64,000 nucleotides of DNA from Nitrospirales bacterium (GTDB lineage: Bacteria; Nitrospirota; Nitrospiria; Nitrospirales; UBA8639), in NCBI GenBank assembly GCA_021604005.1, contig BQIV01000001.1, forward strand, positions 124,001 through 188,000, in the 5' to 3' direction. The notes under the pieces are model-generated. The model worked only from the letters and a program-made list of their open reading frames with translations, had not been told where the DNA came from and searched no databases. Position numbers and translations under genes: made by a program. Below, in pieces: positions 17,181-25,544 of the stretch; the stretch's first letter is position 1, and each line of letters starts with the position of its first letter.

Positions 17181-17627
17181 ATGAATAAGAACACAAATTC
17201 TGAAGCCGTAAACATATCCGAGGAATCCTTATTCCAAGAAAGTGAGGGAGCAAAAAGTGCGACCGAGCCAATCTCCATAGCATCTCTGGGTGGAATCATT
17301 GCAGCCTTTTTTGCCTCTCTTTGCTGTATTGGTCCAGCGGTATTTGCAGCGCTTGGTGTCGGTGTTGGAGCCACAGGCATTTTGGCGAGTACAGCAGGTT
17401 TCCTGAAGGCCTTTGTCCCATACCGTCCGTTTTTCATGGTTATCGCATTTGTGGCAATTGGAGCGGGATTTTATTTGGTTTATCGCAAACCCAAAACAGC
17501 CTGTGTTTCAGATTCCCATTGTATTGATTCGAGTAAACGCTCGAAATCGGTTTTCTTTCTCTGGGTGGCAACAGCACTGACCCTCTTTTTTGTTCTGTCC
17601 CCCTATTGGCTGGGAATCTTTAAATAA
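17181..17627 (+). CDS. merT: MerT mercuric ion transporter
   Basis: 148 residues: a 35-residue acidic N-terminal extension, then three hydrophobic helices. The first helix carries the vicinal Cys pair S-L-C-C-I-G-P that accepts Hg(II) from MerP. Y-R-P-F-F is conserved after helix 2. The loop C-V-S-D-S-H-C supplies the second, cytoplasmic Cys pair. MerT imports Hg(II) so that cytoplasmic MerA can reduce it. It lies 14 bases before merP. The nearest merA, at 33.6 kb, is broken. Confidence 0.92.
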   Translation: MNKNTNSEAVNISEESLFQESEGAKSATEPISIASLGGIIAAFFASLCCIGPAVFAALGVGVGATGILASTAGFLKAFVPYRPFFMVIAFVAIGAGFYLVYRKPKTACVSDSHCIDSSKRSKSVFFLWVATALTLFFVLSPYWLGIFK

Positions 17628-17641
17628 GGAAAGGGCACATC

Positions 17642-18055
17642 ATGAAATCAAGACCTTTAGTGTTGATGCTGCTAGCGGCATTTCTCTTTATTGTGGGAAT
17701 AGGTATTGAGAGCTCTCTGGCGGCCGCGGGAGATCTGCAGGCCAGTTCCCAACCTGGGGACACTATTACCATGAAAATCGATGGATGGACCTGTGCGAGC
17801 TGTGAAAAAGATGTACATGCTGCACTGGTCGGTGTGCCTGGGGTTCAATCTGCCCAAGTGAGTTATCCAAGTGGTGGAGCTATTGTTCAGGTTGAGCCGG
17901 GACAGGTCAGTCCTGATCAATTGGTTCAAGCTATTCGAGGTGCGAGCAATGTGTTTGACACCTATCAGGCCACCATCATTCCTAACGGGTCGTTAACGAT
18001 TGAAAAAACGGAGGACGGTGGGTTCTGGAATTTCTGGTCTTCACTGTTTAACTAA
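17642..18055 (+). CDS. merP: MerP-like periplasmic metal-binding protein
   Basis: 137 residues with a signal peptide cleaved near A-A-A-G and a heavy-metal-associated (HMA) ferredoxin-like domain. The metal loop is G-W-T-C-A-S-C-E-K, where most MerP have M-T-C-x-x-C. The domain continues G-V-P-G-V-Q-S-A-Q-V-S-Y. A C-terminal extension of about 35 residues ends in F-W-N-F-W-S and is unusual for MerP. It scavenges Hg(II) in the periplasm for MerT, directly upstream. Confidence 0.88.
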   Translation: MKSRPLVLMLLAAFLFIVGIGIESSLAAAGDLQASSQPGDTITMKIDGWTCASCEKDVHAALVGVPGVQSAQVSYPSGGAIVQVEPGQVSPDQLVQAIRGASNVFDTYQATIIPNGSLTIEKTEDGGFWNFWSSLFN

Positions 18056-18215
18056 CTCCATCCCTACGAAGAGGATCGCATGTTTGTTCAAAAGGTCATG
18101 CACCCAATTTCTGAAGACCCGCAACGGAGGCATGACTGATGGAGTGAAGACGCCCGCGCCCGCTGATTGGGAGGGGCCACCCAATATAAAAACCGAAATA
18201 CCATGGAAAGGAATG

Positions 18216-18593
18216 ATGCCAATGAATGATCTCGAGACGAACACGCTGCAGTCCACATTCGAAGAATTGAGGCGATTAAGCCCCAAGGTAACCGGTGGCG
18301 TCATGCGAATGCGTGAAGAGGCCTACCGAGACAAAGCCGTACCCGCCAAGTACAAACTGCTGACGGCTATGAGTATCTCCATTGCCCTTCGGTGTGAACC
18401 CTGTATCGAAGCCTACGTGAAAATGGCCTGTGATAAAGGCATATCCCAAGAGGAGTTTGTGGAATTCTTAGATGTCGCGATCACCATGCAAGGATGCCCT
18501 GGCGAAGAATGGGCATTAAAAGCGTTTAAAGCCTACAAGGACCATGTGACAGGCCAACAGGTTTTAGAGGGAGCCAGTTGTTGTAGCCATTGA
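18216..18593 (+). CDS. Carboxymuconolactone decarboxylase/AhpD-like protein
   Basis: About 125 residues of all-helical AhpD-like fold with the redox-type motif C-E-P-C-I-E-A-Y-V, in which the CxxC and a nearby acidic residue and His/Tyr relay act in peroxidase members. It ends in G-A-S-C-C-S-H, an extra Cys pair that suggests metal or thiol chemistry. Possible starts are ATG 18132, 18213, 18216 and 18222; ggaaagg at 18205 supports 18216 or 18222. It follows merP by about 160 bases and may protect against thiol stress caused by mercury (inference). Confidence 0.8.
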   Translation: MPMNDLETNTLQSTFEELRRLSPKVTGGVMRMREEAYRDKAVPAKYKLLTAMSISIALRCEPCIEAYVKMACDKGISQEEFVEFLDVAITMQGCPGEEWALKAFKAYKDHVTGQQVLEGASCCSH

Positions 18594-18661
18594 GAAGTCA
18601 TGAGAGAACACGGCCAACTCAACATTCTAGGGTTTCGTATGAACAAAAGGGATGCACTCAT

Positions 18662-19195
18662 ATGCCACGAAACATCAAATCATTGACGTTAGGAATCGGG
18701 TTGATCTTTTGTGCCCTACTTGGCCAGGCCTCTCAAGGTGAAGCCGCACAAATTCTGGTTCATATGAAAACCGCGCTGGCTGAAGACGACGCGCAAATTT
18801 GTGCAGTCCCGAACGTAGTCTGGGCCATGACAAAAGCCGGTCACCAAGTCAAAATATTGGTGGACGCCAGTGCGGTGACTTCGGTGACCAAGGGGTTCGG
18901 GTGGATCAATAACCTGTTCCGTTCCGACACCACCGCCCTAGACCGTGCTGCTCTTCCCGAACGAGAACGGCAGAGTCTTGCCGAACAAATGGGGGTGTCG
19001 ATTGAGAAGGTACCACAAAATTATGGGGAATATTTCCACTTTCTCAAAACCAGTGGTGTCGAAATTTATGGGAATCAGACCATGATGCTGCTCTATAACA
19101 TTGATTTGTCCAAGGTAGATTCTGCGGTCACACCCATACCCCTTAAACACATGGTCGAACTATTTTCGACAGCGGATCAAATTGTCGTGTACTGA
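18662..19195 (+). CDS. Exported DsrE-family protein
   Basis: 177 residues with a signal peptide (cleavage near G-E-A-A-Q) and a DsrE/DsrF-like domain: I-L-V-H-M-K-T-A-L, D-D-A-Q-I-C near residue 45, G-H-Q-V-K-I-L-V-D and a C-terminal L-F-S-T-A-D-Q-I-V-V-Y. DsrE proteins carry sulfur or thiols in the cytoplasm; a periplasmic version is less usual. The single Cys in A-Q-I-C could be the active thiol. Function in this metal cluster is unknown. Confidence 0.78.
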   Translation: MPRNIKSLTLGIGLIFCALLGQASQGEAAQILVHMKTALAEDDAQICAVPNVVWAMTKAGHQVKILVDASAVTSVTKGFGWINNLFRSDTTALDRAALPERERQSLAEQMGVSIEKVPQNYGEYFHFLKTSGVEIYGNQTMMLLYNIDLSKVDSAVTPIPLKHMVELFSTADQIVVY

Positions 19196-19251
19196 GCCCA
19201 GAGAAGGCGTTTTGTTGGTTAAGAACAAAGCGACGTTCAAAAAACGAAGAG

Positions 19252-20694
19252 GTGATTTTGCGTTCCCCGACTCGTGATATGCCACATACTCCTTCCAAAC
19301 CAAAACGTGATACGCCTGTGATCCTTCCCGGTACCAAGACGACCGCATTGCCACGAAGGCCAGACCTTGAGGCCGACATGGGGTCTTCTGTGACGGCAAC
19401 GGATCAAGTCCTACTTCAGGAAAACTTGTGGGGTATTCTCAATAGTATTACCGAGGGTATTTTGGTAGTGAACCAAGATCTAATTGTCACGCAGGTAAAC
19501 AAAGCTGCCTTGAATATTACAGGGTTTTCCTCTGACGAGATTCTTGGCCAACCCTGCTTGGAGATCTTTCGTGGGTCGCTGTGTGAAAGCCACTGTTTTA
19601 TGGCTGATTCCCAGCATGGACAACCCGCCAAGGACGTGGAAGTCGAAATCATCAGGCGAGATGGAAGCACGCGTGCCGTGGCAGTGACCACGTCATTGCT
19701 GTTTGATGGGCATGGCTTAGCCGAAGGGGTGGTAGTGGTCTTTCGTGACATTTCGGAATATCGCTTGCTCAAAGAACAACTCAAAGGAAAATGGCGGTTG
19801 GCGAATATCATCGGGAAAAGTCCAATTATTCAGAGATTATTTCAAAAAATCCAACAAGTCGCTCCCATGGACACGACGGTCTTAATCCAAGGGGAAAGCG
19901 GAACGGGCAAAGAACTTGTGGCCCATGCTCTGCATCACTACAGTCCAAGAGCGTCGAAGCCCCTCATTAAAGTTAACTGTTCGGCTTTAGCTGAAACCAT
20001 CCTTGAGTCTGAATTATTCGGGCATGTCCGTGGTGCGTTCACCGGAGCGATTTGCGACAAGATCGGGCGGTTCGAAGCTGCAGAAGGCGGCACGTTACTC
20101 CTAGATGAAATTGGGGATTTGAGCCACTATCTGCAACTGAAACTCCTCCGAGTACTTCAGGAGAAAGAGTTTGAACGTGTCGGTGAAGTCAAACCACGAA
20201 AAGCGAATGTTCGAGTGCTGGCTGCTACCCACAAAGATCTCAGAGATCTTCTGAAGAAAGGGGTCTTGCGAGAGGATTTATATTATCGGTTGAAGGTCGT
20301 GCCCATCCACCTTCCTGCTCTCCGAGAACGACGCGAAGATATTCCCTTACTCGTGAAGCATTTCGTGGCGAAATATAATAAGGAGATGGAGAAAGGTATT
20401 TTGGGCCCGGCGCAGGATGTGGTCGCTGCCCTCATGGCCTACCACTGGCCTGGTAATATTCGAGAACTTGAGAATGCGATCGAGCATGCCTTTGTGCATG
20501 CGCAAGGCCTCTACCTGACCCTCGCTGATTTTCCTTCGGAGCTGCAAAAGGCCGGGAGGAAAGGGCAAGAAAAAGATATCGACCAAATCCGCCATGCCCT
20601 CAAAATAACCCGAGGCAATAAAACAGCCGCGGCTAATTTGCTCGGCATCGGGCGTGCTACTCTCTGGCGAAAACTGAAGAACAGTTCCGACTGA
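19252..20694 (+). CDS. Sigma-54-dependent activator with PAS sensor
   Basis: 480 residues. A PAS domain (about 60-175) with Cys residues (Q-P-C-L-E-I, L-C-E-S-H-C) is followed by an AAA+ domain: Walker A G-E-S-G-T-G-K-E, the sigma-54 contact loop G-A-F-T-G-A, and Walker [12 protein letters not shown] Fis-type helix-turn-helix ([16 protein letters not shown]) ends the protein. It needs RpoN at its target promoters. The Cys-rich PAS could sense metal or redox state; targets are unknown. The start may be GTG 19252, TTG 19258 or ATG 19279; no strong ribosome site decides. Confidence 0.9.
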   Translation: MILRSPTRDMPHTPSKPKRDTPVILPGTKTTALPRRPDLEADMGSSVTATDQVLLQENLWGILNSITEGILVVNQDLIVTQVNKAALNITGFSSDEILGQPCLEIFRGSLCESHCFMADSQHGQPAKDVEVEIIRRDGSTRAVAVTTSLLFDGHGLAEGVVVVFRDISEYRLLKEQLKGKWRLANIIGKSPIIQRLFQKIQQVAPMDTTVLIQGESGTGKELVAHALHHYSPRASKPLIKVNCSALAETILESELFGHVRGAFTGAICDKIGRFEAAEGGTLLLDEIGDLSHYLQLKLLRVLQEKEFERVGEVKPRKANVRVLAATHKDLRDLLKKGVLREDLYYRLKVVPIHLPALRERREDIPLLVKHFVAKYNKEMEKGILGPAQDVVAALMAYHWPGNIRELENAIEHAFVHAQGLYLTLADFPSELQKAGRKGQEKDIDQIRHALKITRGNKTAAANLLGIGRATLWRKLKNSSD

Positions 20695-20961
20695 AACCCT
20701 TCCTCTAACCTTAAGAATTTGCCTACGGAAACGATACACTTTCCAAAGCAATCTTTCCCGAAATCCTTCGCCTTATATTGGGTCCATTACCGAGGCGAGA
20801 AATTAAATCCCACAGAATCGGAATTTCCATAAGATTTCAGTCAGTTACACATTCAAGACTTCTCAAAAGATTCTTGAAACTTGGGAATCCATAAGAAGAT
20901 ACATTATCACTCAATTCTCATAATAGAGGAACCATTCCCCAATGATGGGAGAGGCAAGACT

Positions 20962-22017
20962 CTATGATTGATACGCGGTTTGAATGAAATGTCTTTTGGT
21001 TCTATTGGCAAAAGCCACCAGTGACAGCATGACAGGGACTTCGACTAAGACACCCACCACTGTAGCCAGTGCCGCACCGGAATGCAGGCCAAACAGACTA
21101 ATAGCCACTGCCACGGCCAATTCAAAGAAATTCGAGGTTCCAATCAGTGCTGCCGGAGCGGCGATGTTGTGCGAGACTTTCCACAGATAAGACCAGCCAT
21201 AGGCAATAACAAATATACCGTAGCTCTGTATCAGCAAGGGTACAGCAATCAGTCCGATGACCAACGGTTGGTCAAGAATGGTCTTCGCCTGAAAGCCAAA
21301 AAGCAAAATCACCGTCGCCAGAAGACCAATAATTGAATAGGGTTCAAGATGGTTTGCAAAGCGTTTTAAGGTTTCTCCATTATGATCATTTTTGACAAGG
21401 AGGTTACGGGTGATATAGCCAGCCACCAGCGGAATAACGACATACAGCACCACTGATAACAAGAGGGTTTCCCACGGCACGACAATTTCGGTTATGCCGA
21501 GTAACAACGCCGCTATGGGGGCAAACGCAAAGACCATGATGAGGTCATTGATGGACACCTGCACCAGGGTATAGCCCGCATCACCCCGCGTCAGCTGGCT
21601 CCACACAAATACCATCGCTGTACAGGGCGCCACGCCTAGTAAGATCATCCCTGCGATATATTCCTTGGCCAGTTCAGGCTCGACCCATCCGGCAAAGACA
21701 TACTCAAAGAAGACAATTCCCATAGCTGCCATCGAAAAAGGTTTAACCAGCCAATTGACCACTAGCGTGATACACAGGCCGCGTGGTTTTCGCCCAAGGT
21801 CTTTTAGGCTGGAAAAATCCACTTGCGTCATCATCGGGTAAATCATCACCCAGATAAGAACCGCCACCACGAAATTGACATTGGCATATTCAAGATCAGC
21901 GATGAACTGGAAGAGTGAGGGAAGAGCGGTGCCCAACCCGATCCCCGTCAGGATACATAGCCCAACCCAAAGGCTTAGATATCGCCCAAAAACACCAAGG
22001 GGAGATGGCTCGCTCAT
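20962..22017 (-). CDS. acr3: Acr3 arsenite efflux permease
   Basis: 351 residues, ten hydrophobic helices of the bile-acid/arsenite permease superfamily. The diagnostic Cys is in [13 protein letters not shown] (about residue 131), needed for As(III) transport in characterised Acr3. Other conserved segments are [10 protein letters not shown] and [13 protein letters not shown]. It is the last gene of arsR-arsC-acr3 and overlaps arsC by four bases. Acr3 expels arsenite formed by ArsC. Confidence 0.95.
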   Translation of the reverse strand: MSEPSPLGVFGRYLSLWVGLCILTGIGLGTALPSLFQFIADLEYANVNFVVAVLIWVMIYPMMTQVDFSSLKDLGRKPRGLCITLVVNWLVKPFSMAAMGIVFFEYVFAGWVEPELAKEYIAGMILLGVAPCTAMVFVWSQLTRGDAGYTLVQVSINDLIMVFAFAPIAALLLGITEIVVPWETLLLSVVLYVVIPLVAGYITRNLLVKNDHNGETLKRFANHLEPYSIIGLLATVILLFGFQAKTILDQPLVIGLIAVPLLIQSYGIFVIAYGWSYLWKVSHNIAAPAALIGTSNFFELAVAVAISLFGLHSGAALATVVGVLVEVPVMLSLVAFANRTKRHFIQTAYQS

Positions 22018-22439
22018 GGGAAAAATTCTTTTTCAATACAGGTTTTAAGCAAATGGAAAGCTTCGTCGAAGGCTCTGTTGATTTCTTCTTCGGTACCTGT
22101 TGCTTTAGCCGGATCAGGTATACTCCAATGCAGCATTTGTGGATTACTCGGAAACAGCGGGCAGGTTTCACCTGCCGCTTGATCGCACACCGTTATGACC
22201 AAATCAAAATTTATCTCGGTAAATTCTTCCCACGATTGACTACGTGGCTGACCGGGATCAATGCCATGACGGGTAAGTGTGGCAATGGATTGAGGATGGA
22301 CTTGGCCTTTCGGACAACTTCCTGCACTGAAAACCTCATAACGTCTTTCGCCAAGATGATTGAGTAACATCTCGGCCATAATCGAACGGCAGGAATTGCC
22401 AGTACAGACAAACAACACCTTTTGAGGTGCGTTAGCCAT
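22014..22439 (-). CDS. arsC: Arsenate reductase, low-molecular-weight phosphatase type
   Basis: 141 residues from ATG 22439, overlapping the arsR stop. The P-loop is C12-T-G-N-S-C-R18 (C-X5-R), followed by S-I-M-A-E. C-terminal elements are V-I-T-V-C-D, E-T-C-P and the acid loop P-D-P-A-K-A-T-G. The arrangement of a P-loop Cys and two redox Cys (about 82 and 89) is that of thioredoxin-coupled ArsC. It reduces arsenate to arsenite for Acr3. The frame is open upstream to 22529, but that part lies within arsR. Confidence 0.93.
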   Translation of the reverse strand: MANAPQKVLFVCTGNSCRSIMAEMLLNHLGERRYEVFSAGSCPKGQVHPQSIATLTRHGIDPGQPRSQSWEEFTEINFDLVITVCDQAAGETCPLFPSNPQMLHWSIPDPAKATGTEEEINRAFDEAFHLLKTCIEKEFFP

Positions 22440-22812
22440 TCGCACTGGCTTTGTTCTTCGGGGTGCAACAATCGGCCAGCTCAATAATCGAACACCCCTT
22501 CTTTTTATCCTTGCGAATATTGGCCACATCTCGACTACAACAGTCCTTGACCAGAAAAGCTATTAAATCACTCACCATGTCAAAATTGGCGAAGTAAATA
22601 ATGGATCGTCCTTCTCGGCGTGAACTGACAATGCCCGCATGGGAGAGGTGGTTCAGGTGAAAAGAAAGTGTGTTCTGCGGCGTTCTAAGCTCTTCACTAA
22701 TGGCTCCAGCCGGAAGCCCATCCAGTCCCGCTTGGACGAGCAAACGAAAGGATCTCAGGCGTGTTTCCTGAGACAAGGCATCAAATACAATCGCGCTTTG
22801 TTCAATATCCAT
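22432..22812 (-). CDS. arsR: ArsR-family arsenical-responsive repressor
   Basis: 126 residues of winged-helix fold: L-S-Q-E-T-R-L-R-S-F-R-L-L, then recognition region T-P-Q-N-T-L-S-F-H-L-N-H-L. The metalloid site is probably formed by C-terminal cysteines, D-C-C-S-R-D and G-C-S-I-I-E...D-C-C, not by the classical C-V-C in helix 3. This is typical of ArsR proteins with C-terminal As(III) sites. It would repress arsR-arsC-acr3 until arsenite binds. It is the first gene of the leftward operon. Confidence 0.92.
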   Translation of the reverse strand: MDIEQSAIVFDALSQETRLRSFRLLVQAGLDGLPAGAISEELRTPQNTLSFHLNHLSHAGIVSSRREGRSIIYFANFDMVSDLIAFLVKDCCSRDVANIRKDKKKGCSIIELADCCTPKNKASANG

Positions 22813-22817
22813 ACTTC

Positions 22818-22847
22818 TAGATACATGGATATATATGGCTCTGTCAA
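22818..22847 (-). promoter_or_regulatory. Probable ars promoter and operator
   Basis: Reading leftward, TTGACA (22847-22842) is followed after 18 bases by TATCTA (22823-22818), a few bases before the arsR ATG at 22812. The spacer and -10 region contain an AT-rich imperfect inverted repeat around CCATATATATCCATG, where ArsR would block polymerase. The short distance from the -10 box to the ATG suggests a very short or absent leader. Confidence 0.6.
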
Positions 22848-22931
22848 GCCGAGCGCGTTATCACGGGTCTACAGGAGCACGCAAACCATTTAAGAGGGTC
22901 GCTGTTCCTGAATAGGTGGGCATGGCACTTC

Positions 22932-23045
22932 TTAATATTTTCTGAAATGGAGTTTCAACTCTCTCTTTCTCTCGATTAAATACAAAGACGGAACAACCAA
23001 TACCATGAGAATGGTTACGGTCATCATTTCCCCTGAATCCGTCAT
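22932..23045 (-). pseudogene. C-terminal remnant of an RND-type pump
   Basis: Thirty-seven codons read leftward: G-E-M-M-T-V-T-I-L-M-V-L-V-V-P-S-L-Y-L-I-E-R-K-R. This matches the last transmembrane helix of RND pumps (G-G-M-V-T-A-T-I-L-T-L-L-V-I-P-A-V-Y-F-I). The rest of the gene is absent. It is the second RND stub in the window and lies between the ars operon and the next gene group; the surrounding 540 bases hold no gene. Confidence 0.6.
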
Positions 23046-23180
23046 CCCTTCATTCTTTTTAGACCACAGGTATTCCCTCCAGTGTTTTCTCGCTTAAGGG
23101 CTTTTTTCGATCCTTCTTACCGCTCCCTTTCAACGTGATTCCAACCATTTCTCTGCCCCTCCCTTTCCTCCCATTCGCAG

Positions 23181-23215
23181 ATGAAACGTTAAACGTTTGA
23201 ACCGTTTCATGAAAC
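23181..23215. promoter_or_regulatory. Cluster of palindromic operator-like repeats
   Basis: Within 35 bases there are 8-base inverted arms ATGAAACG (23181-23188) and CGTTTCAT (23203-23210), an internal palindrome AAACGTTT (23191-23198) and an overlapping perfect 12-base palindrome GTTTCATGAAAC (23204-23215). Such stacked half-sites are typical of dimeric repressor binding. The nearest gene on the plus strand starts at 23398. The binding protein is unknown. Confidence 0.4.
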
Positions 23216-23397
23216 AACTTCCACCGGAATGGCAGGGACGTCATCGTCAGTATGGTGTGACGTAAAGGGTTGCACCGTCGGCCTTTTTTATAATCCGAAC
23301 GATTGAATGACGGATGGGCACAGATGTTGTTCTAAGCCAGGTAAGAAATCCACCCACCTCACGATCTTAAGAACGGATTCCCTGGAGGAGGCACACC

Positions 23398-23715
23398 ATG
23401 AAGATCGAAGTGCTCTATTTCGATGGCTGCCCATCTTTTCCCAAGGCAATAGATCAAGTGAAACGCGTTCTTAACGAAGAGGGCGTGGATGTGGCCATCG
23501 AGGCTGTAGCAGTTGAAACCCATGACGAGGCCGTGACTCACCAGTTTCTCGGATCACCCAGCATTCGGGTGAATGGTCGTGATGTGGAAGTTCAATCCAG
23601 GGGACGAGAAGATTTTGGGTTGAAATGCCGCCTCTACGGCAATGGGAGCCATTTGGTGGGCATCCCGGATACCCACCTGATCAGGGAAGCGATCAGGGAA
23701 AGCCAGAATGAATGA
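23398..23715 (+). CDS. Thioredoxin-like small protein
   Basis: 105 residues with a strong ribosome site (ggagg) upstream. It begins K-I-E-V-L-Y-F-D-G-C-P-S-F-P, a thioredoxin-like strand leading to a single-Cys C-x-x-x-P motif, and later has the cis-Pro-like L-G-S-P-S-I-R-V-N-G. The second half has another Cys and G-I-P-D. Relatives are often labelled thioredoxin family or alkylmercury-lyase-like. The catalytic residues of MerB are not evident, so organomercury cleavage is not claimed. A thiol carrier role in the metal cluster is plausible. Confidence 0.78.
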   Translation: MKIEVLYFDGCPSFPKAIDQVKRVLNEEGVDVAIEAVAVETHDEAVTHQFLGSPSIRVNGRDVEVQSRGREDFGLKCRLYGNGSHLVGIPDTHLIREAIRESQNE

Positions 23716-23768
23716 TGACAGACACTCCCTCAAGGTCCATCCATTATCCATCCTGATCTCGCCGTCCA

Positions 23769-24110
23769 ATGAGCGTCATTGATCTCAAACAATTTCAGAT
23801 GACAGTCAAGACCAAACGCGGTCGTCCTTGCGTCATTATCAAGGGTGATTTGAATGAGAAGGCTGCATGGCAATTGCTCAAACAGTTGGAGAAATTTCAA
23901 CCTGCTCTCTACCCGCTCAATCTGGACGTAGACGGCGTCGGAACAATTCATTGGTTTGCCGCCAACATTTTGAAGTCAGGGTTTGAACACCTTCTGATGA
24001 CCAGAGGTGAGATTTTTCTCATACAAAAGTGCAAAAAGCCCCAGCCTCTTTCCCACGGAAATTTCTCATCCATCTTTTCATCTGCAGAAGCGAGCAGGGA
24101 TGAAGGGTAA
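23769..24110 (+). CDS. Possible STAS-like small protein
   Basis: 113 residues with no signal peptide. The pattern of strands and helices (V-I-I-K-G-D-L-N-E-K-A-A-W-Q-L-L, N-L-D-V-D-G-V-G-T-I, a long helix F-A-A-N-I-L-K-S-G-F) resembles a STAS or anti-sigma-antagonist fold, but there is no conserved phosphorylated Ser. The family is not firmly recognised. It ends three bases before the TolC-family gene and is probably the first gene of that efflux operon. Confidence 0.6.
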   Translation: MSVIDLKQFQMTVKTKRGRPCVIIKGDLNEKAAWQLLKQLEKFQPALYPLNLDVDGVGTIHWFAANILKSGFEHLLMTRGEIFLIQKCKKPQPLSHGNFSSIFSSAEASRDEG

Positions 24111-24113
24111 CCC

Positions 24114-25544
24114 ATGAGGACTTTCGGTTGTAAGAGGAACAAGAGGCCTTGGCGAGGACCAACGATGGTGGCCGTGTTGTTTCTTCTCCTTGTTTGGTCG
24201 CCATCGCTGTCTTCTTCCGCTCACGGACAGGAGCCAGGAATGGAGAAGGTCGCCACTTCACAGACTGTCCATACCAAGATGGGGTTACCCGAACTCATCA
24301 AGTTGGCTCTCAAACAAAACCCCGGTCTCAGCGCGGTAAGAAAAGAAGTGGAGGTGGCAGACCAAGGCATTCTGGCAGCGAAAGGGGAACATTTTGGACG
24401 TATTGATGTGGAGGTCTCTGATTTCACGTATGGCCCAGACAATCTTCCTCTGGCCATGAAATCCCTCATTGTCGAACAGGGACGAATCGTTCGTGATGGG
24501 GCGGGTGAACACAATCTCAACTTATTCAGTTTTGGAGGAACCATCTCCATTCCTCTGTACACAGGCGGCCGGATTACCAATCAGGTCAGGGTGGAAGAGC
24601 TGGGCAAGGAGCTCGCTGCCCACCGCGTGGCGCACACGCGCGATGAGCTCATTTTTAACGTCGCCAGCGTCTATTACAGCATTTTGAAAATTCAAGATTT
24701 CATTCGTGCCACACAAAAATCCAAAGAACAGTTACGAGAATCGAAGCGCGTGGTACATCGCCGGTTCTCCGTCGGAAAAGCCGCCAAGGTGGATGTCTTA
24801 AAAGTCAACACGCGGCTGGCAGCTGTCGAACAACTCCTAATCCGATTTCTAAATGCCCAGAAGGTCCTCTTTGGTGCCCTTGAAGTTCTACTTGGCGAAA
24901 AAGTAGGCGTATCCGGCTTCGTGCTTTCCGGAGATTTGCGAACAATCCCCAATCTCCTCTCACGACCATTGACTCTGCAACAGGCCCAACAACAAGCCCT
25001 TCGCCAACGCCCCGAATTGCTCGTGGTCAAAAAAGAAGTCGAGATGCAGGAGAAACGAATCCGCATTCGTTACGCCGAACATCTGCCCAATATCAGTGTC
25101 AAAGCGCAAGCCCAAGGGGTAACCGGAGATAACTCCAAATTGTTTGCGCAGCAATTTGCCGGGATCTTTTTTTCGGTCCCTCTCTTTGCGGGGGGGACCA
25201 TCGAGGCCAAAGTCTCACAAGAACGGCTTCGATTCACCAAACTTCGACATACCCTGAATCAACTCACCCTCACCGTGACCCAAGAGGTGCAAGCGGCCTA
25301 TTTGAATATGCAAGAGGCCCAACAACAAATTGTGGCGGCCCAGGCCGCGGTGGATGAAGGCAAGGAAGTCCTCCGGATTGAGGCCATGAAAGTACGCGAA
25401 GGAAAAAGCATCATCGAAAATTTACTTGACGCTCAGACAGCTCAACTCCAAGCCGAACAGAACTACTCTGCTGCTGTGGCGGACTATCAGATCCAACTCA
25501 TGGCGTTAAAGAAGGCCATAGGTCAGATTGAGGTGCAGGGATGA
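24114..25544 (+). CDS. TolC-family outer-membrane efflux channel
   Basis: 476 residues with a signal peptide (to about residue 40) and two OMF repeats. Repeat 1 starts L-P-E-L-I-K-L-A-L-K-Q-N-P-G-L and has S-I-P-L-Y-T-G-G-R; repeat 2 starts L-Q-Q-A-Q-Q-Q-A-L-R-Q-R-P and has S-V-P-L-F-A-G-G. Long coiled-coil helices follow each. It forms the outer-membrane channel for the pump encoded downstream. There is no lipobox Cys. The stop overlaps the start of the adaptor gene by four bases. Confidence 0.92.
   Translation: MRTFGCKRNKRPWRGPTMVAVLFLLLVWSPSLSSSAHGQEPGMEKVATSQTVHTKMGLPELIKLALKQNPGLSAVRKEVEVADQGILAAKGEHFGRIDVEVSDFTYGPDNLPLAMKSLIVEQGRIVRDGAGEHNLNLFSFGGTISIPLYTGGRITNQVRVEELGKELAAHRVAHTRDELIFNVASVYYSILKIQDFIRATQKSKEQLRESKRVVHRRFSVGKAAKVDVLKVNTRLAAVEQLLIRFLNAQKVLFGALEVLLGEKVGVSGFVLSGDLRTIPNLLSRPLTLQQAQQQALRQRPELLVVKKEVEMQEKRIRIRYAEHLPNISVKAQAQGVTGDNSKLFAQQFAGIFFSVPLFAGGTIEAKVSQERLRFTKLRHTLNQLTLTVTQEVQAAYLNMQEAQQQIVAAQAAVDEGKEVLRIEAMKVREGKSIIENLLDAQTAQLQAEQNYSAAVADYQIQLMALKKAIGQIEVQG

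Noticed and set aside
23398-23715. Calling the thioredoxin-like protein an organomercurial lyase (MerB)
   Set aside because: It is too short and lacks the paired catalytic Cys and Asp pattern of MerB. Only a thioredoxin-like strand and one Cys-Pro motif are seen.
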